Assembly (NCBI RefSeq): GCF_007860125.1
Contig: NZ_SJPW01000005.1
Coordinates: 494,065 to 558,064 of the forward strand
Source of the DNA: Rubripirellula tenax
GTDB taxonomy: Bacteria; Planctomycetota; Planctomycetia; Pirellulales; Pirellulaceae
Direction: 5' to 3'
DNA: 64,000 nucleotides
The notes under the pieces are model-generated. The model worked only from the letters and a program-made list of their open reading frames with translations. It had not been told where the DNA came from and did no database searches. Made by a program: the position numbers and the translations under genes. Shown here in pieces: positions 1 to 8,329 of the stretch (positions within the stretch are counted from its first letter, which is position 1; the number at the start of each line of letters is the position of its first letter).

Positions 1-4
1 CAGC

Positions 5-1156
5 ATGTCGCCGGACAAGTTGGCCGAAGTCAGCGAAGCGATGCAAAAGTCGATCGACGACAACCGGATCGCGGGCGGTATCGTGATGATTGCCAAAGAC
101 GGCAAGGTGGTCATGCACCAGGCTTACGGCAAAATGGATATCGACGCCGATAAGCCCATGAAGCCAGACACCATCGTTCGCATCTACTCGATGACCAAGG
201 CGATCACGACGGCGGCGGCGATGATGCTTTACGAAGAAGGCAAACTTGACGTCAACGATCCCGTATCCAAGTACTTGCCTGAACTGGCCGAGGTGACGGT
301 GGCATCGGACAGTGAAGTTCGACCGGCTGAAAACACGATGACGATCGCGGACCTGATGCGTCACACGGCCGGGTACAGCTATGGCCGCGGCGGAAAGACG
401 GCGGTTGATAACGCATTTGAAAACCTTAACGCGCTCGATCGAGAAGCATCGCTGGCGACGATGCAAACGAAGCTCGACGATTTGCCGTTGGAATTTGAAC
501 CGGGCACGGACTGGCTCTACGGCATCTCGATCGATGTACTCGGCCGTGTGGTCGAGGTCGTTTCCGGCCAACCGCTCGACACTTTCTTTCAAACGCGATT
601 CTTTGATCCGCTGCAGATGGTGGACACCGGTTTCTATGTACCGCCGCAAAAGACGGATCGGTTTGCCGTGAACTACCAAAGCGATGGCAAGGGCAAGCTG
701 ACGTCGAAGGAGGAGGAAGAAGAGAACCAGTACTTGGAGAAGCCCGCTTTGCTATCCGGTGGTGGCGGGCTGGTATCAACCGCTGCGGACTACATGAAGT
801 TCTTGATAATGATCGAAGCTGGCGGCGAACTGAACGGTACACGACTGCTGAAACCCGAGACGGTCGCGATGATGACCACCAATCAATTGCCCAAAGATGT
901 CGGCTGGATCAAGTTCGGAAGCGAAGTGCGAACCGGCGTCGGATTCGGATTCGGTTTCAACGTCCGCGACGAAATGAGCGACTGGGATCCCGATGGACGC
1001 GTTGGCGAATACGGCTGGGGCGGCGCCGCCAGCACGCACTATTGGATCTCGCCTTCGGATCGATTGATCGTGATCACGATGGAACAAGTTATGCCCTACC
1101 AGTGGCTAACCGAACTCAAATTGAAAGGCCTGATCTACGACGCGATCGAAGACTAG
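5..1156 (+). CDS. Serine hydrolase of the beta-lactamase/EstB family, 5' end probably missing
   Basis: The protein belongs to the class C beta-lactamase-like serine hydrolases (PF00144 type), which includes esterases, DD-peptidases and beta-lactamases. The nucleophile motif S-x-x-K is visible as SMTK at residues 62-65. A candidate Tyr lies at residue 172 (WLYGIS), and a C-terminal WGGAAST segment sits where the KTG/HxG motif is expected. The visible ORF opens at an ATG only five bases into the window and shows no signal peptide. Family members in this group are usually exported, so the true start with its leader probably lies upstream of the window. The substrate cannot be read from the sequence; esterase or transpeptidase-like activity is as likely as beta-lactamase. 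It ends six bases from the 3' end of the convergent glycine-zipper gene. Confidence 0.85.
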   Translation: MSPDKLAEVSEAMQKSIDDNRIAGGIVMIAKDGKVVMHQAYGKMDIDADKPMKPDTIVRIYSMTKAITTAAAMMLYEEGKLDVNDPVSKYLPELAEVTVASDSEVRPAENTMTIADLMRHTAGYSYGRGGKTAVDNAFENLNALDREASLATMQTKLDDLPLEFEPGTDWLYGISIDVLGRVVEVVSGQPLDTFFQTRFFDPLQMVDTGFYVPPQKTDRFAVNYQSDGKGKLTSKEEEEENQYLEKPALLSGGGGLVSTAADYMKFLIMIEAGGELNGTRLLKPETVAMMTTNQLPKDVGWIKFGSEVRTGVGFGFGFNVRDEMSDWDPDGRVGEYGWGGAASTHYWISPSDRLIVITMEQVMPYQWLTELKLKGLIYDAIED

Positions 1157-1162
1157 CTTTGA

Positions 1163-1807
1163 TCAGAATCCGATTCGAATGCTGCTGCCGTGATGATAAT
1201 GGCGAGGCGGAGCGTGTCGATAGTAGTGATAGGATGGCGGCGGGTACGACGGGACGATGTAGCGTTCTTCGACGATGACCGGCGACGGGGCGACATAGAC
1301 GGGTTCCGGTGCACGAGCGATGCGCTGCGAACCGCTGGGGGCACGCTGCAACGCACTGATCACGTTCTCGCTAACGCCTTGTTGGTGGAGCGCGATGATA
1401 TCGGGCACTTGCAACGTGACTTGCGTGCCGCGTTGATTGATCTGGTTGATGATGACGCCTTCGCTCAACCCGCTGCGGCTCATCGAGATCACGTCTTGGA
1501 TCGAGACCGACGACTGGGTAGCGTAAGTCTGCTGTTGCTGTTGATAGTAGTATTGTTGCTGTTGCTGGGCCGCACGTTGTTTGTCGTTGGCGTTGCCAAG
1601 CAAACCACCGGTGACGGCGCCAATCACGCCGCCAATCGCCGCCCCCGCACCGGCTTCGCCGTTATGGTCGCCAATGATCGCACCGGCAACGGCACCGCCG
1701 AGTCCGCCGAGCGTGGCGCCACGTTGGGTACCGGCTTGAGCATGTGCCGTTTGGGGAAGCGTGACGGCGCACGCGATCGTGGCGAACAACAAAATGGTAC
1801 GGGACAT
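1163..1807 (-). CDS. Exported glycine-zipper protein with Gln/Tyr-rich segment
   Basis: I chose the ATG at 1807 because it begins a clear signal peptide (MSRTILLFATIACAVTLPQ, cleavage near AHA-QA) and has GGAG about ten bases upstream; the frame stays open further upstream without a leader. After the leader comes a Gly/Ala-rich glycine zipper (residues ~25-70, repeats such as GGLGGAVAGAIIG and GGVIGAVTGGLLG), as in outer-membrane lipoproteins of the SlyB/YMGG type. Then follows a low-complexity Gln/Tyr run (~75-95), a segment with repeated short helices (VISMSRSGLSEGVIINQI, then VIALHQQGVSENVISAL), and a Pro/Tyr/His-rich tail. The protein probably sits in or against a membrane. Its function is unknown. 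Confidence 0.75.
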   Translation of the reverse strand: MSRTILLFATIACAVTLPQTAHAQAGTQRGATLGGLGGAVAGAIIGDHNGEAGAGAAIGGVIGAVTGGLLGNANDKQRAAQQQQQYYYQQQQQTYATQSSVSIQDVISMSRSGLSEGVIINQINQRGTQVTLQVPDIIALHQQGVSENVISALQRAPSGSQRIARAPEPVYVAPSPVIVEERYIVPSYPPPSYHYYRHAPPRHYHHGSSIRIGF

Positions 1808-2028
1808 CAACAAATGCTCCATCGGTTGTCGATCCATTGGATCGAACAAGCCTGCGAAAGGTGTCTGGGGTAACCGTTGACAGCAGAACTGGCTGGAGAT
1901 CGGTGAGGCGATCGCGAGCCCGCTAAATCTGAACAGGATCGGTGTTTTCCGAGCCTTCTGGTAAGCCAAACTCGTCACGCGAAGCAATGCCATTTCTGGC
2001 GTGAAACCGACCCGACGCACAACGACGA

Positions 2029-2496
2029 CTATGGCGTCGTGATTTTCGGGCCCATGATGCTGGAAATCGCACGGATAAAATCTTGTGCATCGTCGAATTC
2101 GCGGTAGACGCTCGCAAAACGGATGTAGGCGACTTCGTCCAGTTTCGCCAAATGCCTCATCACGATATCACCGACTTGCGATGAAGTGACCTCGGAATCA
2201 AAGCTAGCGTAAATGTCTGCTTCGATATCCTGGACGACACGTTCGATCGTACTGCTACTGATTTTTCGCTTGGAACAGGCGCGTTCGATGCCCCGGCGAA
2301 TTTTTTCCCGATCCAGTGGTTCGCGGGTTTCGTCGCTTTTGACCAACCGGACGCTCAGTTTCTCAATCTTTTCCGTCGTCGCAAAACGACGCTGACAGGA
2401 ATTGCAGGTTCGTTTGCGCCGAACCATGTACCCGCCTTCAGCCGACCGGGTATCGAGCACGCGGTCATTGTCAACATGGCAGTAAGGACAACGCAT
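2029..2496 (-). CDS. nrdR: Transcriptional repressor NrdR of ribonucleotide reductase genes
   Basis: This 155-residue protein has the full NrdR layout. The N-terminal zinc ribbon has cysteine pairs CPYC (residues 3-6) and CNSC (~31-34). It is followed by an ATP-cone domain (residues ~45-140) that senses ATP/dATP. NrdR binds NrdR boxes upstream of ribonucleotide reductase operons and represses them. The length matches the family, and the start MRCPYC is the canonical N-terminus. No nrd genes lie in this window, so it acts in trans. The gene is monocistronic here. The next gene, 2734 onwards, is divergent. Confidence 0.95.
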   Translation of the reverse strand: MRCPYCHVDNDRVLDTRSAEGGYMVRRKRTCNSCQRRFATTEKIEKLSVRLVKSDETREPLDREKIRRGIERACSKRKISSSTIERVVQDIEADIYASFDSEVTSSQVGDIVMRHLAKLDEVAYIRFASVYREFDDAQDFIRAISSIMGPKITTP

Positions 2497-2733
2497 TTAG
2501 CACCTGAGGGGGTGGTCCCGATGGATTGCGTTTTCCGCAAACGATTCGACGTCCGGAAATGAAGCTAGAAAATGACGCAGGGACACCGGCGCGATATAGT
2601 ATCGGGATTCCGCGACACCTCGCAACCGTTCGCCACCACCCTCGATTGGACGAGCGTGCGTCTCGGGCGGGTTTCAACCTGCGGAATCTCGCACCCACGC
2701 AACCTGACTTCTACGACTGAGGAACCATCGGCG

Positions 2734-3345
2734 ATGTCGACAGACCCGAACCAACCCATTCCAGCCAACGTGGACCCATCCAAGGGATCCGTACCCGATG
2801 ACACCGCAACGGAACGATTTCAAAGAGAAGTCGCCGCGCGGAAGGCCGCCGAACTGGACCACGACGAAGAGGAAGAAACGCTTTGGGCCGGCGGCTACAA
2901 CCCCAAGGCCATGCTAGGGACGTGGATTCTGATGGCGATGATCAGCATCGCGCTGCTGATTTTGCCGTTCTTCGTTTCACCCTTATCGATGGGAATTGCC
3001 GTCGGATTGATCGCATTGATTTGGGTGGTGGGTTGTTTGCTCTACGCCTATCGCCGCTTGGGTTACCACTATGAATTGACGACCCAGCGGTTCATTCACC
3101 AAACGGGGATTCTTTCTCGCCAGACCGATCGCATCGAAGTGATCGACATCGATGATGTCAGTTTCAGCCAAGGCCCCGTCCAAAGAATGTTTGGCGTTGG
3201 CAATATCGAATTGACGGGCAGCGACCGCACGCACCCGACATTGTCTATGCTAGGTATCGGCAACGTGAAGGATGTGTCCGGACTGATCGATGACATTCGC
3301 CGGAAAGAACGTCGCCGAAGAAGTCTGCACATCGAATCCATTTAG
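2734..3345 (+). CDS. Bacterial PH-domain (bPH2/YdbS-like) membrane protein
   Basis: The frame is open from 2572, but the ATG at 2734 follows an AGGA-type site, so I take a 203-residue protein. The first ~50 residues are hydrophilic and acidic (DHDEEEET). Two adjacent transmembrane helices follow (residues ~60-105: ILMAMISIALLILPFFV, then GIAVGLIALIWVVGCLL). After them comes a bPH2 domain (PF03703 type, ~105-185) with the usual start, YELTTQRFIHQTGILSR. Such domains occur on small membrane proteins of unknown role. The GYF_2/zinc-ribbon gene begins 32 bp downstream on the same strand and may be cotranscribed. Confidence 0.8.
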   Translation: MSTDPNQPIPANVDPSKGSVPDDTATERFQREVAARKAAELDHDEEEETLWAGGYNPKAMLGTWILMAMISIALLILPFFVSPLSMGIAVGLIALIWVVGCLLYAYRRLGYHYELTTQRFIHQTGILSRQTDRIEVIDIDDVSFSQGPVQRMFGVGNIELTGSDRTHPTLSMLGIGNVKDVSGLIDDIRRKERRRRSLHIESI

Positions 3346-3377
3346 GAAAGTCATGGCATGCTGGTGAGGACGTTTCA

Positions 3378-3788
3378 TTGACTAATTGGTTTGTTCAAAA
3401 TCGCGACAAAAAAGAAGAGGACGTCGGCCCGCTGAGACCCAGCGAGTTGCTAGAGAGGGTCCGCAAAGGCGAAGTCACGCAAGAAACGATGGTTCGCAAA
3501 GACGACTCGCCATGGTTCCAGGCTTCGCAGGTCGGCGGACTGTTCGAAGCCGCGCGGCGTCCGACGATCGAATACTTCTGTCCTCAATGCGAGACCGAAG
3601 TCAGCGAACCGCCCGTGTTGTGTTCCAACTGCGGATTGGACGTCCACCAAGCGATCACCCGCATCACTGAAAACTCCATTGGCAATCAAGCCGATCGATC
3701 CTTCTCTAGCCAAGCGGGCAAGAGCGTCAAGAATTGGTTGCTTAAGAAACGCATCCGCAAAGACAACAAAAAAACCGACGAGTCTTAA
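3378..3788 (+). CDS. GYF_2-domain protein with zinc ribbon
   Basis: This is a 136-residue protein with a TTG start, chosen because GAGGA lies seven bases upstream and the GYF_2 domain (DUF4339) begins at once. Residues 3-60 carry the family pattern: WFVQ at the start, GPL, then the SPWFQASQV element. Residues ~68-85 hold a four-Cys zinc ribbon (CPQC, then CSNC). The tail is very basic (LLKKRIRKDNKK). GYF_2 domains bind peptides and are often appended to planctomycete membrane or kinase proteins; this one has no transmembrane segment. The partner is unknown. Its stop lies inside a terminator hairpin. Confidence 0.75.
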   Translation: MTNWFVQNRDKKEEDVGPLRPSELLERVRKGEVTQETMVRKDDSPWFQASQVGGLFEAARRPTIEYFCPQCETEVSEPPVLCSNCGLDVHQAITRITENSIGNQADRSFSSQAGKSVKNWLLKKRIRKDNKKTDES

Positions 3789-3799
3789 CTCGCCGGTTT
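3772..3799 (+). terminator. Rho-independent terminator overlapping the GYF_2 gene stop
   Basis: Arms 3772-3783 and 3788-3799 pair over 12 bp with one G-T-type mismatch around a CTTA loop. A-rich and T-rich flanks make it work in both directions, so it can also serve the convergent gene ending at 3870. Confidence 0.6.
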
Positions 3800-3869
3800 C
3801 ATTGTTTCGATTCATCACATCGATTTTGCTGCGTTTTCGCTTCGCTTGCCCAATCGCGAAGCTGAACAC

Positions 3870-5258
3870 TTAGTAGCGAAGCTCAGCACCGAGCGACAAT
3901 CCGGTGAACAGGATGTCGTTGTCCGCTTTGAGTCGTGGATTCGACGACGCCGATTGCAACGTCCCGATGCGGTCAGTGGCAGAAGCGACGCCCGACAGAT
4001 ACCAAAGCTCGGCACCGGCTCGTACTGACAGGATTTCGCCAACTTGATATCGGATGCCCGTACCGATTTCGAACAGACCGGCCAACTCGATCGAGTCCCT
4101 GCTGACTCGGCTATTGATCGGAGTCGCTGTGGGTGCAAAGACAGGAGCGGGGACAGAAACTGTCGCGTCGTTTCCAACCAACTGATAGTTCATATCGGCA
4201 AAGTTAGCATACGCTCCGGCACGCATCCGCAGATCGGAGAACGCAAAGCGGCTGATGGGATAGAGCAGGTCCATACCAACCTGCAAACCGAGCAGGCGGT
4301 TTTGGACATCGTTTCGGAGTGCGCGGCTGCTTGATACAGTCGTCGTTTCGGTTGCACCACCGCCTCGTGGGATACGCGTTTGGGTCGTTTCGAAGTTGCC
4401 CGACGCGTTGAACTCTTCGTCGTAGCTAAGGAAGCGACCTCCGAGCAAAAGCTTCGAGAATTCCCAGCCGTTCAACGTCTTGCTGGCGTCGACGCTGAAG
4501 TAATCCGTGTTCAAACGTTGTGCGCTGTTAAGGATGCGGGTCTCAGTCAAAATGTCGGTGAGCACTGCTGGCCCGGTCGTTCCGGATGGGATCAAGGTAG
4601 CAAGGCTAACGACACGACTTGTCGTCACGGGACTATTCTGCCGAACGGCGGTGTCCCAACTGAAGGGGCCCACCAAAGATGCTTCGTAACCGTGGACACA
4701 ATCCGTTACCGCACCGACGACGATCCGAGCACCGAACTCAAAATCGAAGTCTGACAGTCCGATCACGCCCGAGTGATTAAAACCGTTATCATCGCGGTCC
4801 ATGTACAGCACTTCGATCGAACCGTATCGATAGGGTGTGCATGGGGCACACGGATCGATGTTCTTCGGTCCGCACGACAGCATGCTGTTGCGACACGTTC
4901 CGCCGCAAGCGGTGCCGCACGAACCACAGTTGGACATCCCCATTTGAACGCCCATCGACGGACCGTAGGATCCGCCACATGACCCGCCGCACGATGTGCC
5001 ACAGGATGTACATGCGCCCGCATAGTTGACTTGTTGCACGGTCCCTGGTGCGGCCGAACCGACGTCAGCCGCCGTCCGGTAACCGGCGGTGTTGACGACG
5101 CGATAAGCATCGTTTCCGTGAGTGAACAATCCTTTCGCCACGCCCGAACCGGGCGACGCGTAGGACTGAGCGTGAACAGAAACGCTAGACACGATGCACA
5201 ACGCGATCGCGCTGCAAAGCACCGCTAAAACTCTCGGACTGGTCGAATGGGTCTTCAT
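3870..5258 (-). CDS. Exported Cys-rich outer-membrane beta-barrel candidate (BBP7-like)
   Basis: The 462-residue protein begins with a strong signal peptide (VLAVLCSAIALCIVSSVSVHAQ). Residues ~75-140 are unusually Cys/Gly-rich, with repeats such as CTSCGTSCGGSCGG and CGSCGTACGGTC, about 14 Cys in 65 residues. The remainder alternates polar and apolar residues, with short strands such as SIEVLYMDRDD, FDFEFGARIVVG and LSLGAELRY at the C-terminus, as in outer-membrane barrels. I compare it to the planctomycete BBP7-type porin family (PF07585); this is a resemblance judged by eye. The Cys-rich segment could be a disulfide-bonded or metal-binding periplasmic or surface domain. The upstream gene on the same strand starts at 7156, and the 86-bp gap leaves open whether they share a transcript. 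Confidence 0.6.
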   Translation of the reverse strand: MKTHSTSPRVLAVLCSAIALCIVSSVSVHAQSYASPGSGVAKGLFTHGNDAYRVVNTAGYRTAADVGSAAPGTVQQVNYAGACTSCGTSCGGSCGGSYGPSMGVQMGMSNCGSCGTACGGTCRNSMLSCGPKNIDPCAPCTPYRYGSIEVLYMDRDDNGFNHSGVIGLSDFDFEFGARIVVGAVTDCVHGYEASLVGPFSWDTAVRQNSPVTTSRVVSLATLIPSGTTGPAVLTDILTETRILNSAQRLNTDYFSVDASKTLNGWEFSKLLLGGRFLSYDEEFNASGNFETTQTRIPRGGGATETTTVSSSRALRNDVQNRLLGLQVGMDLLYPISRFAFSDLRMRAGAYANFADMNYQLVGNDATVSVPAPVFAPTATPINSRVSRDSIELAGLFEIGTGIRYQVGEILSVRAGAELWYLSGVASATDRIGTLQSASSNPRLKADNDILFTGLSLGAELRY

Positions 5259-5344
5259 GATCGAACCTCGTTAACTATCGGTGCGATGGACATCGCGTTG
5301 TGATGAATCGTTGGAAAGTGTGTTCGTAGAGCGGCGATGTGCCG

Positions 5345-7156
5345 TTAGCGAACGACTATTTCGTCTCGAACGGGAACCAAACAGGTCTTACGGACCATTC
5401 GAACAATCTTCTTTGCCGTGTCGTCGCTTTGGCATGCACCCGCGACGATCAACTCACCGCCGCGAGCATGCACGACGACGTCGACCTCTGGGAATGCCCG
5501 TCGAATGGATTGATTGAGCAACGCAGTTCGATCGGGTTCGTCACCCCCATTTGCGTTGACCTCTTGAACGTGAATGTCGAACATTCGCATCCGAGGTGCG
5601 CCGTTGCCGCCAGCTTTCTTCGCAGCCGCATCCGGTGTCGCCCAAATCACTAACTGAGTCACGCCGTTGCCGGTACCGATCAGCTTCAGTTGGTTGGGTC
5701 CCGACGCAAACGCTTGACAAACGTTCTTGTTCGCGACGTCGACGTGACGAATGTCGCCGCCGATGGTTAACGAACGAACTTGGGCGCGACTGAGGTAGAG
5801 TGGTACTGATGCCGCCTTGGCGGCGGTCAGCTCCGCAATCTGTTCAGGTGATGGCCCTTGCGATGCCACGGGTTCCGTCGTGAACGTTGCGATTGGTTCG
5901 ATCGTTGAACGAACCGAATCCGTTTTGGCGACTTCGGCGCGTCCGAACGAAACCGGTACCGACGTCACAGCCACCGGGGCTCGGTAGCGACGGTCATACA
6001 AAGTGGGTTCGGCGACGGGTGCCTGGACAGCCACGACCGGGGCGGAACGCTCCAGTTCAACGATTTGTTCTTCGTCTTCGAGCGAAAACTCGATCGCGGT
6101 CAACGAACCTTCGCTGGAATCGTCAATGATGATCGGTGCGACAACGCCAAGTTTCGAATCAAGCAAGACTTCGGAGTCTGTTGCAACATCCATCGGATGT
6201 TGCTCGACGATTTCTTCGTCGTCAGAACCGAAACCGTCCGTCATCGAGAACGTGACGGGTTCGGCGTCGACCTTGACTTCTGTTGATTCGACTTCCTCGC
6301 TTGCCACGACTGGCAACATCGCAACCGGTTCGGGAAGAACCACTGCGGTCGCCTGCGGTGTCGCTTCAGCAATCGATGGCTGTGCGACAGGCGTCGGTGG
6401 AACGACCTCGACGGGTGGCAACGATGGCACGGGAATCAAGTGTCGATGCGGTGTAACGGCAACCGGTTCAGCAACGATTGGCTGGGTGTTCGGTTCAAAG
6501 ACGGGCATGACCGGAGCCACAGGCCCGGAGACTTCCGAACGCGCCGCTTGATGAGTGGTGGTTTTGTCGACTGTGTTTTGCTCGACACTGATCGGCTCGA
6601 CAACCATGGGTGCCGACGCATTCATCGGCATCAATTTGATCGATGTTTGAGCGGGCAATGTTTGGGCGGGCGACGTTTGCACCGGCGCTGGACCGGACTC
6701 GACGGTCGCGTCCACCAAATCAAGATTTTGGTGGTGGGCGGATCCGATCATTGGATTGTTGTGCACCGCCCCCGTTGGCGTCTCGACGGTCATCGCTGGT
6801 CCATCGACACGGCGTGGTTGATTGCTGCCGATGGGCTGCAGTCCGATCGCCGTTCCAATCGGAAGCAATCGAACGTTGGCGTTCGACTTCCCGCCTTGGC
6901 CGGACGTCAAGTGCACCGAAGACGTTGCGACTTTCGACTTGTCGACCGCTTCCGTCGGCCCGCAGAACGGGTTGGCGTGAATGGACGTCGATGTGTCGGT
7001 GGCCGACGACTTCAGCGGCAATGGCGGTCTCGCGGGATCCGCGGCATCAGCCGAGGAAACGGCAGCTGTGACCGAAGCGGTCCACAGGAAGGCAACGAGA
7101 AACGCCCGACGTTTGCGTCGTGTCGTTTCCGCCAGTTTTTTTTGTGCATCACGCAT
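5345..7156 (-). CDS. Exported protein with isolated pilus/secretin N-terminal domain and BON-like end
   Basis: The 603-residue protein has an N-terminal signal anchor (FLVAFLWTASVTAAVSSADA) and then ~400 residues of low-complexity Pro/Val/Thr/Glu sequence, probably disordered. Residues ~450-545 match the domain found at the start of CpaC/RcpA secretins (pilus assembly N-domain, PF13629 type): VPLYLSRAQVRSLTIGGDI, then NVCQAFASGPNQLKLIGTGNG and TQLVIWA. The last ~70 residues (LNQSIRRAFPEVDVVVHARG, then LIVAGACQSDDTAKKIV) resemble a BON domain, as in CpaC. The secretin pore-forming domain is absent. No other pilus or type II secretion genes are nearby. It may be a periplasmic docking or stator protein. 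Confidence 0.7.
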   Translation of the reverse strand: MRDAQKKLAETTRRKRRAFLVAFLWTASVTAAVSSADAADPARPPLPLKSSATDTSTSIHANPFCGPTEAVDKSKVATSSVHLTSGQGGKSNANVRLLPIGTAIGLQPIGSNQPRRVDGPAMTVETPTGAVHNNPMIGSAHHQNLDLVDATVESGPAPVQTSPAQTLPAQTSIKLMPMNASAPMVVEPISVEQNTVDKTTTHQAARSEVSGPVAPVMPVFEPNTQPIVAEPVAVTPHRHLIPVPSLPPVEVVPPTPVAQPSIAEATPQATAVVLPEPVAMLPVVASEEVESTEVKVDAEPVTFSMTDGFGSDDEEIVEQHPMDVATDSEVLLDSKLGVVAPIIIDDSSEGSLTAIEFSLEDEEQIVELERSAPVVAVQAPVAEPTLYDRRYRAPVAVTSVPVSFGRAEVAKTDSVRSTIEPIATFTTEPVASQGPSPEQIAELTAAKAASVPLYLSRAQVRSLTIGGDIRHVDVANKNVCQAFASGPNQLKLIGTGNGVTQLVIWATPDAAAKKAGGNGAPRMRMFDIHVQEVNANGGDEPDRTALLNQSIRRAFPEVDVVVHARGGELIVAGACQSDDTAKKIVRMVRKTCLVPVRDEIVVR

Positions 7157-7359
7157 GCCGCGTCCTTGCGTCCGAGCGATCTAGGTCGATGGGCCCCCCT
7201 CGGCACATCCACCGACGTCGTCACTCCAGCGAGCTAGAACGTCGGATGCATGAAGTATCGGATTCCGATTGACGCGACATTAACGATTCTGCTCGATCCA
7301 TCACGTCTAGCGGTCGTGACTGTTCGTCCGATCGTTCGCTTTGATCGCAAAATGCCGGC

Positions 7360-8238
7360 TTAACAGGATGATCCCGCATGGCCACGTTGCCGAACGGCTT
7401 CGAAAGCGATCACGGCCGCGGATACCGAAATATTCAAGCTGTCGACCTTGCCGGCCATCGGAATCCGGACTCCGGGAACAGAAATGTGGTCGCCGGTGAG
7501 TTTCCCGTCCACATATTGCGGAATGGTTTTCCAACGTTCACCCAGCCCGTGTGCCTCGCTGCCAAGGACGACCGCCACCGATCCGGCCCAGGAAACCGAC
7601 CAAAACGGGGTCGACGACTCGACGCGTGCTCCCATCACCGAAAAACCGCCGTGGGCCAGATACTTCGCAATACTTTCCGATGTTCCCGTCGCCGTCGGCA
7701 CGCGAAAAATCGCCCCAAGGCTATTTCGAATCGCGTTGGGGTTGAACGGATCCTGGCAATCAGAAAGCAAAATCGCATCAACGCCGGCTGCATCGGCACA
7801 GCGAAACACGGCGCCGACGTTGCCCGGCTTCTCGATTTGATCCAAGACCAAAACGAATGCCGATTTGGGAAGTTTCAGTCGATCGAGACCGCGATCGGGT
7901 CGTTCAAATTCGGCCACAACACCGCGCGGCGACTGCCCGAAGCTGATCTTTTCCATGATCGCATCTGAAACGAAGACTTTCTTCGAGACCGCATTGGCAC
8001 GATCGACCACTCGCGATTGAGCTTCTTCGTCCGTGCCGGACAGATCGTCCGCCCCTTCTTCGCGAACGTAAACGCCACATAACGTCAGCCCAGACTCCAT
8101 CGCCTGCGAAGTTTCACGCCAGCCGTCGACGATGATCCGGTCCGATTTTCGACGATAACGGTTCTCTCGCAGGCGGATCAGGTGACGCACCGTCGGGTTG
8201 GCCGTACTTCGCAAGACCACCGGCCCGGACTCAGTCAT
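7360..8238 (-). CDS. SpoU/TrmH-family RNA 2'-O-methyltransferase
   Basis: This is an RNA ribose methyltransferase of the SPOUT class. The ATG at 8238 is preferred (MTESGPVVLRS) because the preceding in-frame stretch is Cys-rich and unlike the family; this gives 292 residues. An N-terminal substrate-binding domain (residues ~5-95, SpoU_sub_bind type) precedes the knotted catalytic domain. The SPOUT motifs are clear: motif 1 LDQIEKPGNVGAVFRCADA with the N/R pair, motif 2 VLGSEAHGLG, and motif 3 IPMAGKVDSLNISVSAAV. The target RNA is not predictable; relatives modify 23S rRNA or tRNA. It is divergent from the acyltransferase starting at 8330. Confidence 0.9.
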   Translation of the reverse strand: MTESGPVVLRSTANPTVRHLIRLRENRYRRKSDRIIVDGWRETSQAMESGLTLCGVYVREEGADDLSGTDEEAQSRVVDRANAVSKKVFVSDAIMEKISFGQSPRGVVAEFERPDRGLDRLKLPKSAFVLVLDQIEKPGNVGAVFRCADAAGVDAILLSDCQDPFNPNAIRNSLGAIFRVPTATGTSESIAKYLAHGGFSVMGARVESSTPFWSVSWAGSVAVVLGSEAHGLGERWKTIPQYVDGKLTGDHISVPGVRIPMAGKVDSLNISVSAAVIAFEAVRQRGHAGSSC

Positions 8239-8329
8239 GGTTTTCTCTGTTATCTTGTCCGGTGAATTACTGCAGCAAAGGCCACCCATGGCTGATGAAT
8301 CCTAAACCGTCCAACCTGATCAAAACAGC

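Noticed and set aside
6440-7237. 265-codon plus-strand frame
   Set aside because: Antisense to the secretin N-domain protein; Arg/Cys/His-rich composition typical of a shadow frame.
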